From Uloborus plumipes (lineage: Eukaryota; Arthropoda; Arachnida; Araneae; Uloboridae), in assembly GCA_038373865.1 (NCBI GenBank), contig JAXGGA010000039.1:124001-188000 (forward strand): a stretch of DNA of 64,000 nt, written 5' to 3'. Below are positions 52,119-64,000 of the stretch, piece after piece; the first letter of the stretch is position 1; each line of letters opens with the position of its first letter. The notes below the pieces were generated by a model, which searched no databases, was not told where the DNA came from, and saw nothing but the letters and a program-made list of their open reading frames with translations. Position numbers and translations under genes: made by a program.

Positions 52119-55100
52119 ACAATAATGGGGACATGTTTTTACGTACCCTAAATAAAGTTGCATCTACGGTTACCTTTAGAAACAACATTTTGGATTTCTC
52201 AAACCTGACCAGTACGAAAGATCTCTCTTCCGATACTTTTTACACCGGTCTTCCGAAATGGTTCAAATTAAAACATTGGTAAGATGTTTTCGTCATAGTG
52301 TAAAATTACAGTGACCGTAATTTTACGCCTGAACTTGGGGTTGAAAAATAATTGAAAGAGCTGAAAATATTTTTGGGACCTCAATTTGTGCTTAGCAGCA
52401 AAATGTAAAAAAATAATGATTTTCAAATTATGTGCATGTATTTTTTCTACACAATTTATATAGATTTTTCTCAGATTTCTCTTTAAAATTTCCAATTTTC
52501 GGTCGCACTTAATAATTACCGTTATAATAATTAACACTTCAAAACATCTACATGTTACATATTCATGTAGTTTTTTTACTCTAGGAATGAAATGAATCAA
52601 TAAACTAGTAATTTTATTTATTTCTGACAGAATTTTGCAATCAAGGGTCGTGGCTAGATTTTATTAATTTTATTTATTCCTTGTTCTATAGTTGATTACA
52701 TCGTGTTCGTAACATATAAATTTTTTTACATTTAAGGCTATGTGCTTAGAACATACATTCCCACTAAAAATCATTGAAAAGAGAACACTCACATAGAAAA
52801 TTTATCAATAAACAGTGCAAAAATGGAATTGGAAATATATATTACCTTATGTGCGATGAGTATGAAAAGGATTTTCTTCTTCTTTTGACAACATATTTCA
52901 AAAGTTTCAAAAAGGATATCAAATATCAGAGCAGAAAGAAACTATCAAATATGATAGCTGTGCAGATAAATGTTTTCCGGAAAAAGATTGTTTTCAAAAT
53001 ATATTTCTCAAATTCTCAGAACTTCAATGCATGCATTGTCTTGAAAAATGTGGCACTGACAAATTCTTTTGTATCCTTCTGCATTGTGGAAATAACGAAA
53101 AAAAAATGGTAACATTATCAACAAAAGGTGATAACATATTTTTCAATTTGCAATATAATAACCAAATTAAAGTATTTATTATGTAAAACGACGTACGTGT
53201 CAGGATATTTATTTTTTTCCCATGATCTTACGAGGATAAATAGTTAAAATGAAAATAAGCAATGACATTTTTTTAACGTAAATAGCTGTATAAGAAAAGC
53301 TATTCTCATTTCAGTACAACTTCTAACTAAAAAAAAGGTAATACCTAACTTGAGTAACTAATTGCAAAAATGTAAATACAACAATAACAATAACTAGCAT
53401 AAATAAACGCACTATTTTTAACTGATTTTTCCCAAGTGCTTTCCATTTGCATGATATTTCAGTAAATACTGTAAGAGTACATAAAATAGTTCATAAGATA
53501 TATTTAGACTATTTTAAATAAGTAAAATGCAAATAGTTTATAATTTCTGATTTGTCTTGTTACTTTAAGATAAGTAAATAAATAAATACATAACAGAAAG
53601 GAGCATTCAGACTAATAAATGAGTGACTAACAGAATTTCTTCAAAGTGTATGTTAACAATGTTATTAATTTTGTTACTGTAAAATGGCATTCAAATGTCT
53701 GCTCATCCGCACATACTTTAAGCTACCGTAATTTATGTTACATTCTTACAAGAGTGAATTTTGTTGCGGTAATCAGAAAAGAATGGAAGGAATAACGTCT
53801 CAAAATGATTATTTAAGCTGCATCCTTTTCTTGTAGAATTTAATAAAATAAATATTTTGCACAAGAAATAATCATCAATAACAAAGTTAAAGAATTTGCT
53901 TCAACTAATTTCGTAAAAGTGTTTATTTTTTGCTAAATAATCATTTTCTTCCTAGAAAAATTAAATTAGAAATTTAGAATTTTTAAACGGTCTCAATCGG
54001 TACGCATTTTTTGTGTCAATGCCCGCAAAACTAAAACTGTTTTCGTTTCGTCCCACTTTTTTCCTGACTATTTAATAATTGCATTAAATGTCGGTGTTTA
54101 ATTTTGTTAACGGATGCGAAAAAATATTTTGCTTCCGTTTATTACTTTATTGAAGTTTATTAATGCTTATATATATTTTACTCGGCAAAACATTCTTCTT
54201 TATTAGAAAACAGAACACCCCCCCCCCTTTTTTGTTTTTTCTCACCCAGTTTTTGTGACTAACGTTTTTCTAATTTTCTGATATTGAAAATCATTAGGAG
54301 CTAACTATTTTAACATCTAACAGTAACCGACACAGCGAAGTCAACCAAATACATGTTTAAGTTTCCTATTTTTATTGACTTGACTGTTTCGTTTTTCTGT
54401 CATATTGTGTCAAAAAAGTAGAGCATGTTTAGTAGATAATTTTGAAATCGTATCCCATAGATACCCTGAAACGTAGATACCGAAAATATTTCAAAGATTT
54501 TGTGTTTATTGATATATGTTTGTGTAAAATTTAAGCGATTTTACTCAACAAAATGTAACTAATCTAAAAACTATTGTTTATTGTAGTTTTTGTAATAAAT
54601 ATTTTATCGGAAAATTATATAAATTGAAAACTATATGCTGTAAACTAAAAAAAGATAGCAATACAACCGGTAAATAAATGGAAAGCTCTGTAAAAATATG
54701 TTACCGGACACCGTGGAAAAATATACTACCCGAATGGCATTCGTACGAACCAGAATAAGCTCTTCTGCCATAACATTCGACTGCAAGTTAAGTGCACTGC
54801 TATTCAAGTTGAACCTGATTTTTTAAGATTTTCATTTGTTATTTATCTCGGAAAGAGTTAGAAGTGCAGTAATGTTTTTAATGTAAAAACCTTAAACGTT
54901 AAAAGTGTTACATTTCATTGTTTTTAAGTAGATGCACAAAATTGAGTTATGCATGGTTAGTTATAATGTGGTAAAAATACTTTAACTGCCTTTAAAAGAG
55001 TGAAATAACGAAATGGAACATTTCAGATAGAATGTTTACATATAATACATATCACATACATATTAATACATGTAATATATTACATGTAATATATTACATA

Positions 55101-55234
55101 TAATACATGCTCGTTTTCTGGAAAAAACCACCGACTACAAATATTGATTTTAACAAAGCTTTGCTGTGTGTATTTGTTAATACAAAATTTTCCAATCTTA
55201 TCACTCCTCTTTTAATTACTGTTTTTTTTTACAG
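52119..55234. other. Intron 2 sequence, no feature recognised
   Basis: The open frame at 52774-53112 lacks a domain and splice context. A tandem stretch of acatgtaatatatt lies at 55060-55107. A T-rich acceptor tract ends at 55234. Confidence 0.4.
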
Positions 55235-55384
55235 TCCGTTCGCACACTGTTCTATATTCTGGCGAGCTTCTTATCCACGAAACCCAAGAGAAAGATTCGG
55301 AATATAATTACAGATGTCAAACAAGACACAGACTGACGGGGGAAATGGTAGTTAGTATCAGCGCTGGAAAAATTACTGTTTCAG
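55235..55384 (+). CDS. Dscam: Dscam-like gene, exon encoding second half of Ig domain 2
   Basis: A 150-nt exon with acceptor gttttttttttacag before 55235 and donor GTAAGA after 55384, phase 1 at both ends. With the incoming G it reads VRSHTVLYSGELLIHETQ, then EKDSEYNYRCQTRHRLTGE and MVVSISAGKITVS. GELLIH, the Y.YRCQT cysteine and the RHRLTGE.-.S...G.I.V end are diagnostic of Dscam Ig2 (insect Dscam1 has YQCRTKHRLTGE). It supplies the second disulphide cysteine that pairs with the one in the exon at 42119. It is short and easily missed by ORF-based calling. MITEs in opposite orientation lie in both flanking introns (42434 and 58965). Confidence 0.93.
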
Positions 55385-58300
55385 GTAAGATTTACACTAG
55401 TTTTTTCATTCCTCATTATGGTGAAATATTTATTTTCAGATTTTCTGAATATTATGTTTGCAACTCAGATAATTATCGTTTAAGAAATTGTTTTATCTCC
55501 CCCCTATTAAATTGAAAAATAGATGCTTTTGAATTCACGTCTATATCTTTTTTTCCTTATATTTATTGTAAAATTCACATAATTCTAATTCCTATTATAT
55601 GTTTAAAACGAAATTACTCTTAAAATGTTTGTGTACTTAATGGTTATTTGTAACTTGGTTCGTTACGTCTTTACTTTAATTTCGCGTGTTTAATGATGTA
55701 GTCATTGATGCCTCTTATATCTAATATCCATTCTTCAAGAAAAAAAAAAGCAATGCATGCTTTGGAACAGTTTCTAAGCTTTCCTCATGTGTATAATGTG
55801 ATGGAAAATGTATTCATGGAACGAGTTACAGAAAGACAAAAACCAACATGATAATGTATCAAAACAATTTCTTCTTAGTCTTTTCTATCAATAGTTTTCG
55901 TTGGAAAAATTAGGGAAAGTTAAATTGTATTCTATAATAAATTGGTAAATAGAAGTATTTCCTTAAAAGTTTTCATTTGTATGGTAAAAAAACATATGTT
56001 AGTTGGCGTGAGTAGATAAATGCAGCACTTTTTTTGTCTAACTAAATAATCACAACAAACAAAGTGCAATGTTTATAGAACATGATATTATGCAAGGGGC
56101 ATTACGGACTCGATAAAACATTCGATCACTAAAAATTTTACGTAACTTAAAATTAAACTTCAATGAATACATTACTGAGGTAAATCTTTAAGGCTTTTAT
56201 GTTTTTTCGTATAATATAAATGTATATGTGAAAAAAAGTAATGAATTACAGATTTCTTTTTCCAACACGCATTTAGATAACACTTTTTAATAACAGTTAT
56301 GTCTAGATCTAAGCGTCTTTTACTGTATTAACCAATAACTTTACAACCCAAGTCCTAGACACAATTTGACTCTTTATCATTACGAATGTGCATTTTATTG
56401 ATAAAAACAAATGCCGTTACATTTCTAATAGTGATCAGTTTTACATATATAGACTGCCTGTTATAATGACCCTTTATTTTTTATGTTTTACTCTAGCTTA
56501 ATTGTCAGAGTAAATTTTCCTTTCATTGAAAAGCTACTACTTTTTTATCTCATCCCTAAGCAACCATTTTGTACAGAATGGTAGAATTATTTCACAGAAA
56601 GAAGTACTGAGTCTCTTACTATCCGCGTAAGGAAAAGTACGTTTATTTAGGAGGCGGGAAAGAGCTATTGTCCTCTTTCCTGGAATTGGCCTAAACAGGG
56701 AAATGCAGCAAACTTCAGGAGTCTTTTACGAAGGATTGGCAAATGTGATATATAGTTCAGTTTTACCCCAATTCTGTTGCTTTTTTAGGAAAAGTAGTTA
56801 CTTGTAGATGTCACCTCAGGTTTGTTCACAGAGGAAAATGGCGAAGGTCGTCTTGGTGTTAGAAATAGATTTTTCTTATTATTTTTACTCTTACCAACGG
56901 ATATTTTTACAGCAACTTTTGAGCAATATTTTCAGAGATTGATGCGCCAAAGATGATGAGGATGAAGTATCATATTCATCGAATTCACTCAAAAGAAAAA
57001 CATAATATTACCCCTCAAGTAAACAGTATGCTCATGCACTTTTATCTGTTTAGGGTTCACTAATATAAAAGTACAGTTTTGTGATTTAAACCACTTTACA
57101 CTCGCTGTCAATAACGCCGATTGGGGAAAAATATAAGCGCCAAAAATAATATAGCAGATTCAGTAGAATAAAAAAAGCCATACTATTGAAAGGGTGATAT
57201 ATTCCGATCTCATTTTCTGCCTGGTTCGTAATACCTTGAATTCGAATATATCTTCGTGTTTAAATCGAAAATCTTTCTAATTTTGTGTGTTGGAAATATT
57301 TTTCAATGGAGATTTTTTCCTGATTATCAGTTATTTAAGCTGTAGTCCGTACGAAAACTTAAGTAAAGTTTTTTTTTAAATGTTTTTTTCGCATCAAACC
57401 CTTAATATCTTAACTCTGAACCTTATTTTGAGCATTTTTGCAATTGCAAATATGAATCTCGAACGAACAGTTGTTAACATAAAGGTCATTTTTATTTAAT
57501 ATTTCATTTGGCATTTATATCAAATTTTTATTTCAACTTAATACCTTAAACTGTATATTATATTTACATTAAAAGTTACTATACCTATCAAAATGCTTTG
57601 CACATTTCATGCGGCATGACAGTAAAATTAAATAAAGTAATACCCAAATTCCTGAAAGCACATTACCTTCGGCAGCAGAAAATCAAAAATTCTTAATGAG
57701 AATCAAGACATGACGAAAGCATAAAGTGAAGTACTGAAAAAAAGAAGCTTAAGTCAGTGTTCTTCATTAATTTATGAAGCATATTTACTAAAAACAAAAT
57801 ATGTGGGAAATTATTTGCGCATAATATAAACTTACGTAGCCATCTGCATTTTACGACAAGCTTCAATCTATTTTAAATTCTCCTTTCGTGGTATTTAGCC
57901 TTTTAAAAATGCCATTTTTTCCTCTTTTGTAGAAGAAAGGCTAGACAGGACTTAAAAACGTTTTTGATAAATATTTACGGTATCTCCTAAATTTAAAAAG
58001 GGGAGGGGATAAGTATGCTTTTTAGGAGACCATTAGTAAGGTCAAAGAATTTCTTTATCCAAACCATGCCATGTAGGAAAAAAACTATCTTCTTTATTAA
58101 ATTAAACGACGAAAAAAGAAAGTTTGTTTAAATATGCTGGGGTATAAAAAAATTAGGCTATAAAAATACTTTTAATATGAAATTTCTTCTAGATCGTTGG
58201 TTGGGGGGATAAGAGTTTTGCAGTTATGCTCGAGGCACTTTTATTGGTGATGTAGAGTATAAAGATATTTTTTTTTTACCGGAGCAAAAGCATTTTCTGT

Positions 58301-58647
58301 AGATGATATACATGCTCATCTTTTTAAGGCCAAATTCAAGTATAATTCTAAGTGCACCATTTGATCATATTTAGAGAAATTTGCAGCGCATCATAGGTGT
58401 AACAGCACCTTGATCCCCCCCCCCCCATCAGTATAGGAAATAATGTTTCATATTTAGTCCTAAACATTTTAACGCCCGTATTCACTATACTAATGGCTTT
58501 CAATCTTTTCCCTTTTGAGGACACTTCCAAATCATAAGCGGATCACATATGACAGAAATAATATTTTTACAAGAATTGTATTAGGCGATATGAAGTTAAT
58601 CCAAGAAGTTTTTCAAATACATTTATTTACAAGTTTATAAATTCCAA
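55385..58647. other. Intron 3 sequence, no feature recognised
   Basis: No alternative Ig3 half-exon with an acceptor and a G.A..PC.AQG-like core was seen. A poly-C tract lies at 58417-58426. Confidence 0.4.
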
Positions 58648-58845
58648 CATAGTAGTGTATTGGTTAAGACACGTGTACCTGAGGTCCAAAAGCACAGGTT
58701 TAAACCTGGCTCTAGTTGGTGGATTTTCAAGATACAGAAAGTCGACAGCGTTAATGTCTCCATCTATTGGGGAAGACCTAAAAATTCTCGTGGCAAGGGT
58801 CTTTGCCTATAGTGGGGGCCATCGGGTAATGCAATAGTGCTACAA
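58648..58845 (+). mobile_element. tRNA-derived SINE, second type
   Basis: The head has a box-A-like tattggttaagacacgtg and a box-B-like aggtttaaacctgg. The body phrase cagaaagtcgacagcgttaa is of a type I associate with arachnid SINEs. Ends are approximate and no duplication is clear. Confidence 0.55.
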
Positions 58846-58964
58846 ATAATTAGTAGCTAATAAGCAGCCACATTTGAAACCAACAAACGACTAACTCTAA
58901 AATAATCCAGATTAATTTTCAATAGCTTTTCGTGAACCTTACATAAATTTCTTGCGGACCACTA

Positions 58965-59360
58965 CACTGTAAAAAATGAATGTTGTTTTTACAGTATAAT
59001 ACAGCTAATTTTGCAGTAATTAACTGTAAAAATTGATAATGCTACAGTAATAAACTACAAAAGTGCCAATTTGACTGTAATAAACTAAAATTGGCAATTT
59101 TACTGTAGTAAACTGTAAAATTGCCAATTTTGTAATTTATTACCGTGAATTTTACAGTTTTAAACTGGAACCTCTGCTGCCATTGTTTTTACAGTTAATA
59201 CAGCTAAATGTTACGACAATGAACAAAAATTTCTAACTTTACAGTAAGAAATTGTAAAATTGTTAGTTTTACAGTTTATTACTGCGCAGTTTACAGTTTT
59301 AAATTGGAACCTCGGTAGCCAGTATTATACTGTAAAAACAATAGTTCATTTTTTGCAGTG
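58965..59360 (-). mobile_element. 396-bp TA-flanked MITE rich in ACTGTAAAA repeats, copy 2
   Basis: Ends cactgtaaaaaatgaatgtt and (complement) cactgcaaaaaatgaactat, with TA on both sides (58963-58964 and 59361-59362). It is in reverse orientation relative to 42434-42833. Confidence 0.85.
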
Positions 59361-59362
59361 TA

Positions 59363-60092
59363 TTGTACCTCAAAAAGCATACTGTGAATCACTGCACTAG
59401 ACGTTTCGACTTTCAGTCAGGTAGCTAAACTGCCGATTGAAGCCTCCTTTAAAATAAACTGATGTTCAAGTGTCCGACTGAAATAGTAATAGCTTGTAAA
59501 TACGGGCATCAAAAGGGTTACAAACTCCAGGAGCAAAGAAAGGTTAACCGCAATTAAGTTTAATATTTATTCATGTAATTTAAAAAGAAAATTTTATCTC
59601 CTTGAAAACCAATTAAGGCGAACATTTCAATGGAATTTCTCATCAGACATTAGCGTGCTTCTCATATTGTCATCAATATTAATCATGTTTAGCTCCCCAG
59701 CAAGCACTTGACATTTTTAAATGCTTCTCAAAAAGATGCATAAGGAAAACAAAAACAAAGAAAATAAAAAACCACTCGTTACACATATCTATTTAGAATC
59801 GATCTACCCAATTCAATTAAGAAAGAAAAAGTTTAACATCTTAATATCATCCCCTCACATCGATTAATATGTGAACTAATTGAATTAATCTTATGCTAAA
59901 CAGCCAAAAGAAATCTTGTAAACAACACGGTAAAAGCATAGTAATGAATAATAAATTGATCTCTTATGAATAATTCATTTTATAAAGCAAACAGAGCTCT
60001 TAGAGGAGAAAAAGTAATTCGAGCGGAGTATTTTTGAACCTTTATTTTATTAAGGCCCGTTTTAATATTTTCTCTTTTCATTTAATTCCTAG
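59363..60092. other. End of intron 3, no feature recognised
   Basis: Ends in the acceptor tttcatttaattcctag. Confidence 0.4.
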
Positions 60093-60210
60093 AACCACAT
60101 GCTTCCACTCTCCCCAGGGTGACCTTCAGTCAAGCACAAGTGAGAACTGAAGAAGGGAACCCCGCTCAGTTGCCTTGTGTAGCCCAAGGCAACCCACCTC
60201 CGACATACAG
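60093..60210 (+). CDS. Dscam: Dscam-like gene, exon encoding first half of Ig domain 3
   Basis: A 118-nt exon with acceptor ttaattcctag before 60093 and donor GTGAGC after 60210; it enters in phase 1 and leaves in phase 2. It reads EPHASTLPRVTFSQAQVRT, then EEGNPAQLPCVAQGNPP and PTYR, ending just before the core Trp, which is in the next exon. This matches insect Dscam1 exon 6 (first half of Ig3), including the LPC.AQG.P.P.YRW motif across the junction. Only one copy is visible, whereas insect Dscam1 has a large array here. Unlike the other exons it is not symmetric in phase, so skipping it alone would shift the frame. Confidence 0.92.
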
Positions 60211-61026
60211 GTGAGCGTGATTAATAGATTTTAAAGCGAGGAATGATAATTTCGGATATTATCATATCGAAAGATAGTTTCTTATTTTATTTCAGTGTGC
60301 TTTTAGATTAATAATTATTTCGGAAGGTTCTAGCTGGTAGATATTTATTTTGCAAATAGCATTGAGAGAAAGTTTGAACGTCTCAAAAGTCGATGCATAA
60401 TTATGCGCATTTTGATAATTCAAAATCAAATATTTGTCACAAAGTGAAAAATAAGAAGTGTGGAAACTAGAAAGCTAATTTAATTCGAGAAACTCGACTG
60501 ATTGCACCCTTTACTCAAACATTTTAAAAGTTTAAGTTTTTAGAAAAGGTTAAAAGTTCTGGGAAGAAAATCACAGAGCAGGATCGGCCATGGGTAAATG
60601 TCATTTAAGACAATCATGAGTATTGATTTTTGAAAATATATTTTATATAGTTTGCTAAAAGATAAGATTAAACACGTTTCTTTACTAGGAAAAACAATAA
60701 TAGATAGTAATGACTAAATTATTGCAATAAGCTATATTTTAACAACCTATAGCTAAAGGCTGAACTGCATGCAGACGCCCACAAGCTGGTTATGGTATCC
60801 AAAAACTATGGTCAGGGCACAACTTAAACAGACAACGTTGTAAAAACAAAGCGTACATCACAGCTCTTGGACGCTGCCAGTTACAACAGCAGTTTCAAGC
60901 TTATTAGAAGTCGTCAGTTTGGAATAAATATATTAGAGAAAGATTTAGTAATTCTTTTTTTAGAAGCTGAAGTTACTTTTACACGAAGTGACTAAATTTT
61001 AGTTGCTAGGTAAAAATGTATATATA
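60211..61026. other. Intron 4, first part, no feature recognised
   Basis: No supportable element. Confidence 0.4.
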
Positions 61027-61200
61027 CAGTGAATCCCGCTTAATAGAAGAACTATTTCGAAACGGAAATATATTCTAATAAGCAGGATACTCCATTATCC
61101 GGGATCAAAATGCTACATTAGAACAGTTTGTTACATTGAAAGTGTATCATATTAATCCGAACAATCTTTTAACCGATATTCTAAGAAGCGGGTTCGACTG
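61027..61200. mobile_element. Pogo-like TA-flanked MITE, 174 bp
   Basis: Starts cagtgaatcccgcttaatag and ends with the complement of cagtcgaacccgcttctta; TA on both sides (61025-61026 and 61201-61202). Subterminal phrases attctaataagcaggat and tccattatccgggat relate it to 12579-13358. Confidence 0.75.
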
Positions 61201-61467
61201 TATTAGTTTTAACTTGTCAATAAGCTGTATTTAATGCATGAAATATATCCCACTTTATTAAAAAAAAACATCCGTGCAAAAGTGTTTTGCTACAGAGTTT
61301 AAACAAAATACCATTTACTTGTATTCATAATTTTATACACATGCAATGTGCGTTTTTGAAAAAAATCACGTCTTCATAATAAACAAGTTGCGTGTTACAT
61401 TTCACGTGTGATGCAATTTTTCAAAGTTTTTAATGACCCTACGCTTTGTTGTTATTTTTCTGTTCAG

Positions 61468-61643
61468 GTGGATGAAGGACGTAAATGGTGTCCTGCTTTC
61501 CGTCAAGGAAGATGGACGAGTTTGGATGATCCAAGGAACATTGAATATTAGGAAGGTTGTTAAGACGGATGCGGGAAAGTATCAATGTATTGTTCGAAAT
61601 AGCATTGGAGAAAGGCGAATCGAAAGTGCTCTTATAGTAACAG
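61468..61643 (+). CDS. Dscam: Dscam-like gene, exon encoding second half of Ig domain 3
   Basis: A 176-nt exon with acceptor ttatttttctgttcag before 61468 and donor GTAGTT after 61643; it enters in phase 2 and leaves in phase 1. The first base completes the Arg codon of TYR and the exon opens with the core Trp: WMKDVNGVLLSVKEDGRVW, then MIQGTLNIRKVVKTDAG and KYQCIVRNSIGERRIESA. The L.I..V...D.G.YQC.V.NS.G pattern is the classic I-set end. Together with the exon at 60093 it gives a complete Ig3. The ATG upstream at 61433 lies in the intron. Confidence 0.93.
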
Positions 61644-62219
61644 GTAGTTATAATTATACTTTTAAAAAAGTTATTACTAAACAAGGCACAGTAAAGTTGC
61701 TACTCTAGGAGAAGCAAATTTTTGAGTTGTTAGGCGTTGAAGTTACAACATTTTTCAACAAAAAGTTCATAAGTACACTAACATTTTGTATTAATATTGC
61801 TTTTTTTAATACTTTCCGGTTTTGAAAGTTTTTAAAAAATATATTGAAAATATTCCCAGTAAATGCAGATAATTTCAAATCGAATAAAAAAAAGCATTTA
61901 AACAATTTAAAGTATCTTATCACTTTTGTTTGATTTTAGGGTCACAAATAACAGCTTGATTGTTTAAAAAATTAACTGACGTAGTCCTTAGTTTTTCTGA
62001 AAAAAAAATCTGCTTAAGATATTAATTGCACAATTATTTCCCTTTTTGTTGCTATGGTCAAATTTTAAGAAATTAACACCAATTTATTTCAAAAAAGTAT
62101 ACAGTAAAATTATGAAGTTTACATTCACTGCATTCTCCTACAACTCATTTTGACTTAATGTTCTCTTTAATTTAAAAACAGGGTGTAAATATGTATGAAT
62201 AATGAAACCACTTTTTCAG
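61644..62219. other. Intron 5, no feature recognised
   Basis: A 576-bp intron bounded by GTAGTT and aaccactttttcag. Confidence 0.6.
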
Positions 62220-62489
62220 CTCCACTCTCCGTGAGTTTACTTCCACCACACCAAGTGCTCAACATAGGACAGGAGGCAACATTCACGTGCAATGTTTCAG
62301 GGTATCCTGTCCATGGGGTGTCCTGGCGAAAAGATCAGAGACAGATAGTTGTGTCCAACCGTGTTCAGCTTCTCTCCAGGGACGTCCTACACATAGCATC
62401 CCTCAGAAGAGAAGACCGTGGCATGTACCAGTGCTTTGTTTACAATGATCAAGATGGCGCTCAAGGAACTGCTGAACTTAAAATATCAG
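62220..62489 (+). CDS. Dscam: Dscam-like gene, exon encoding Ig domain 4
   Basis: A 270-nt exon with acceptor cactttttcag before 62220 and donor GTTAAT after 62489, phase 1 at both ends. With the incoming G it reads APLSVSLLPPHQVLNIGQE, then ATFTCNVSGYPVHGVSW, RKDQRQIVVSNRVQLLS, RDVLHIASLRREDRGMY and QCFVYNDQDGAQGTAELK. It is one complete I-set Ig domain with both cysteines and the Trp. The APLSV start and the RGMYQCFV.ND...AQ..AEL end match Dscam Ig4. The donor GTTAAT is weaker than the others. The next exons lie beyond the window, so Ig5-10, fibronectin repeats and the membrane segment are not seen here. Confidence 0.93.
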
Positions 62490-62750
62490 GTTAATAAAAC
62501 CAGCACAAATATTATTAGTATTAATATCATTATTATATTATTTTAATAATTGTGTTTGTGTGAAAGCAACTGACGATTGGCAAATTTTTCGCATCTCAAA
62601 AATCCGGTTTCGTCCCCTTTCTATAACAGCAACTCTATAATATATGAGACAATTCTCTTTTAAATGATAGCATCATGTTTTTGTTAATACAAGATAAACT
62701 GTCCTCGGAAGTTTCCCTTTATTTTAAACTCATAAACTAAGTAGGGTTAA
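62490..62750. other. Start of intron 6, no feature recognised
   Basis: Short ATT-rich stretch after the Ig4 exon. Confidence 0.4.
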
Positions 62751-63470
62751 TTAGGGGAAGACGCCTTATTGAGGCAGATGCCGTATCACGTGTTTCAACT
62801 ACAAGAAAAGAAAAATGCTTGCTCGTCTGTTAGAATGTAGGAGCATGCACACTTAGAACATACATATGTTTTTAATGATCACCTGTAGTCTTAAGAAGTG
62901 TTTTTATAAAGTTTTGTCATTTTTACCACTTTTAAGTAGAGAAATAACTCTTAGTTTTAGTATACTTGAAGCTTCTGCTTTCTATTAGGCACGTTATGGA
63001 TTCCGCATTTTCTCTGGTGCTCTGTGCTAGATGAATCGGCATCTTGCCTTATATAGATGCTTTGGGGGAAAACGATGAATATATAGTTCTGGTAAGATAC
63101 CGTAGCTTTTCGACATTTCCTAGGGAAGGAATTGATCAGACTCAAAACGAAGATTTAGAAAAACGCACCGAATCGTCGGAAAAATGCAATTGGATAAAAT
63201 ATATTATATGCAGCAGTTGACTCTTTACATCGTTACTTACCCCAAGCCTAATTTGCATTTTGGCATCTTACCCCAAAATTAGACTAAGATACCGAAATGC
63301 AAACGTTTTGAAATTAATAATTTTCGGAAGGTTAGTTTTCAATTGGTTTTCAAAACAAAACCTATTTCTTTACCAATCACAAAAGTCCATATTTAGTGGG
63401 CAAATTGTCTTTTTAAAAATAAAACGATTTATATAGACTAAAGTTGAAAACTACAGCGTCTTTCCCCTAA
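62751..63470. mobile_element. 720-bp TIR element
   Basis: Left end ttaggggaagacgcc and right end (complement) ttaggggaaagacgctg. Internal related phrases cttaccccaa (63237 and 63270) and gataccg/gatgccg occur. No coding capacity; the duplication is unclear. Confidence 0.55.
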
Positions 63471-64000
63471 TATGTCCTATACATTTTTGATTAAGTGGAG
63501 CAATATGCAACATGTCATCCAAACATTAATTTGACATAACTATATTTTGATGCAAAAATCACGGTATTTTTCCGGTTAATGTCTAAAACTTATATTTTGT
63601 GACAGTATTTTAAGTTTCTAAAAGAGGATATAATTTATTTTATTCATTGCAATCATTTTTCTGAAGGATAAAACATAAAAGCGTTTTGAAAGCAAATAAT
63701 AGGTTTCGTGCAGTTCATTTTATAGAATTGTAGTTGTGAGTATGCTGGCAACCAAAATATAAAGTAGTCTAGTCATAGGATTTTTTTTGCGAATGCATGT
63801 TCTGAATAATAATAGCAAAAATACATTTGTTCTTTTCTTCTTTAGATACTTGTTGCTATGTTTTGCGTTTCAAATATGTTGAAACATTTTCTTTCATCTA
63901 CTTTTAGTGCATTCGTTTTTCCTCTTTGTTATTATTATTACTATTACTTTTCTAAATATCCAGTAGAAAACACCTTTACTAGAAATACCACTTTTTTACT
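63471..64000. other. Intron 6 continues to the window edge
   Basis: No exon or element recognised. Confidence 0.4.

Noticed and set aside
52774..53112. 112-codon Lys/Phe-rich open frame
   Set aside because: Composition follows the AT-rich background; no homologous motif recognised.
62195..62219. ATG in frame upstream of the Ig4 exon
   Set aside because: The acceptor ctttttcag at 62219 and phase agreement with the Ig3b exon show that coding starts at 62220.

Overview
The window looks like chelicerate (probably spider or another arachnid) nuclear DNA. The reasons are a strongly AT-rich background, introns of about 13 and 27 kb, many DNA transposons of arthropod type, tRNA-derived SINEs, a LINE fragment that resembles families I know from spider genomes, and a Dscam-type immunoglobulin gene. 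The species assignment is inference.

The only host gene I can support is a Dscam-like cell-adhesion gene on the + strand, of which six exons are present: Ig1 (14590-14916), Ig2 first half (42119-42280), Ig2 second half (55235-55384), Ig3 first half (60093-60210), Ig3 second half (61468-61643) and Ig4 (62220-62489). All five junctions agree in phase (1,1,1,2,1) and together give 1203 nt of open frame. The signal-peptide exon is not recognised in the first 14.5 kb, and the gene continues past the right edge. Ig2 and Ig3 are each split at the place where insect Dscam1 carries its mutually exclusive exon arrays, but only one version of each half-exon is visible here.

The rest is intron or upstream DNA filled with mobile elements. 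Region by region: 0.2-4.1 kb is a long-TIR element with tandem repeats in its arms and a broken gene. 5.35-5.65 kb holds two inverted copies of a 146-bp MITE. 6.1-7.4 kb is a dead Tc1-like element. 8.6-9.0 kb is a SINE split by a 106-bp MITE. 9.07-10.69 kb is a poorly classified DNA element with an ORF and subterminal repeats. 12.6-13.4 kb is a pogo-like element. 15.4-18.5 kb is a 3-kb palindrome with a hAT-like element at its exact centre. 23.0-24.6 kb is a hAT-like MITE interrupted by a dead mariner. 31.1-32.3 kb is a Tc1/mariner element with an intact DD36E transposase. 35.9-36.3 kb is a MITE with a SINE at its edge. 36.7-37.3 kb is a LINE RNase H tail. 37.5-39.9 kb is a tandem duplication in which one copy carries a TTAA-targeting element and the other keeps the empty site. 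Exon Ig2a is enclosed by a 796-bp MITE, a 400-bp MITE and a 2.86-kb foldback hAT-like element.

The candidates for something undescribed are the 9.07-10.69 kb element, the loop-free palindrome hit at its centre, and the transposon-enclosed Ig2 half-exon. No database search was possible; family names rest on motifs, TIRs and target-site duplications visible in the sequence.
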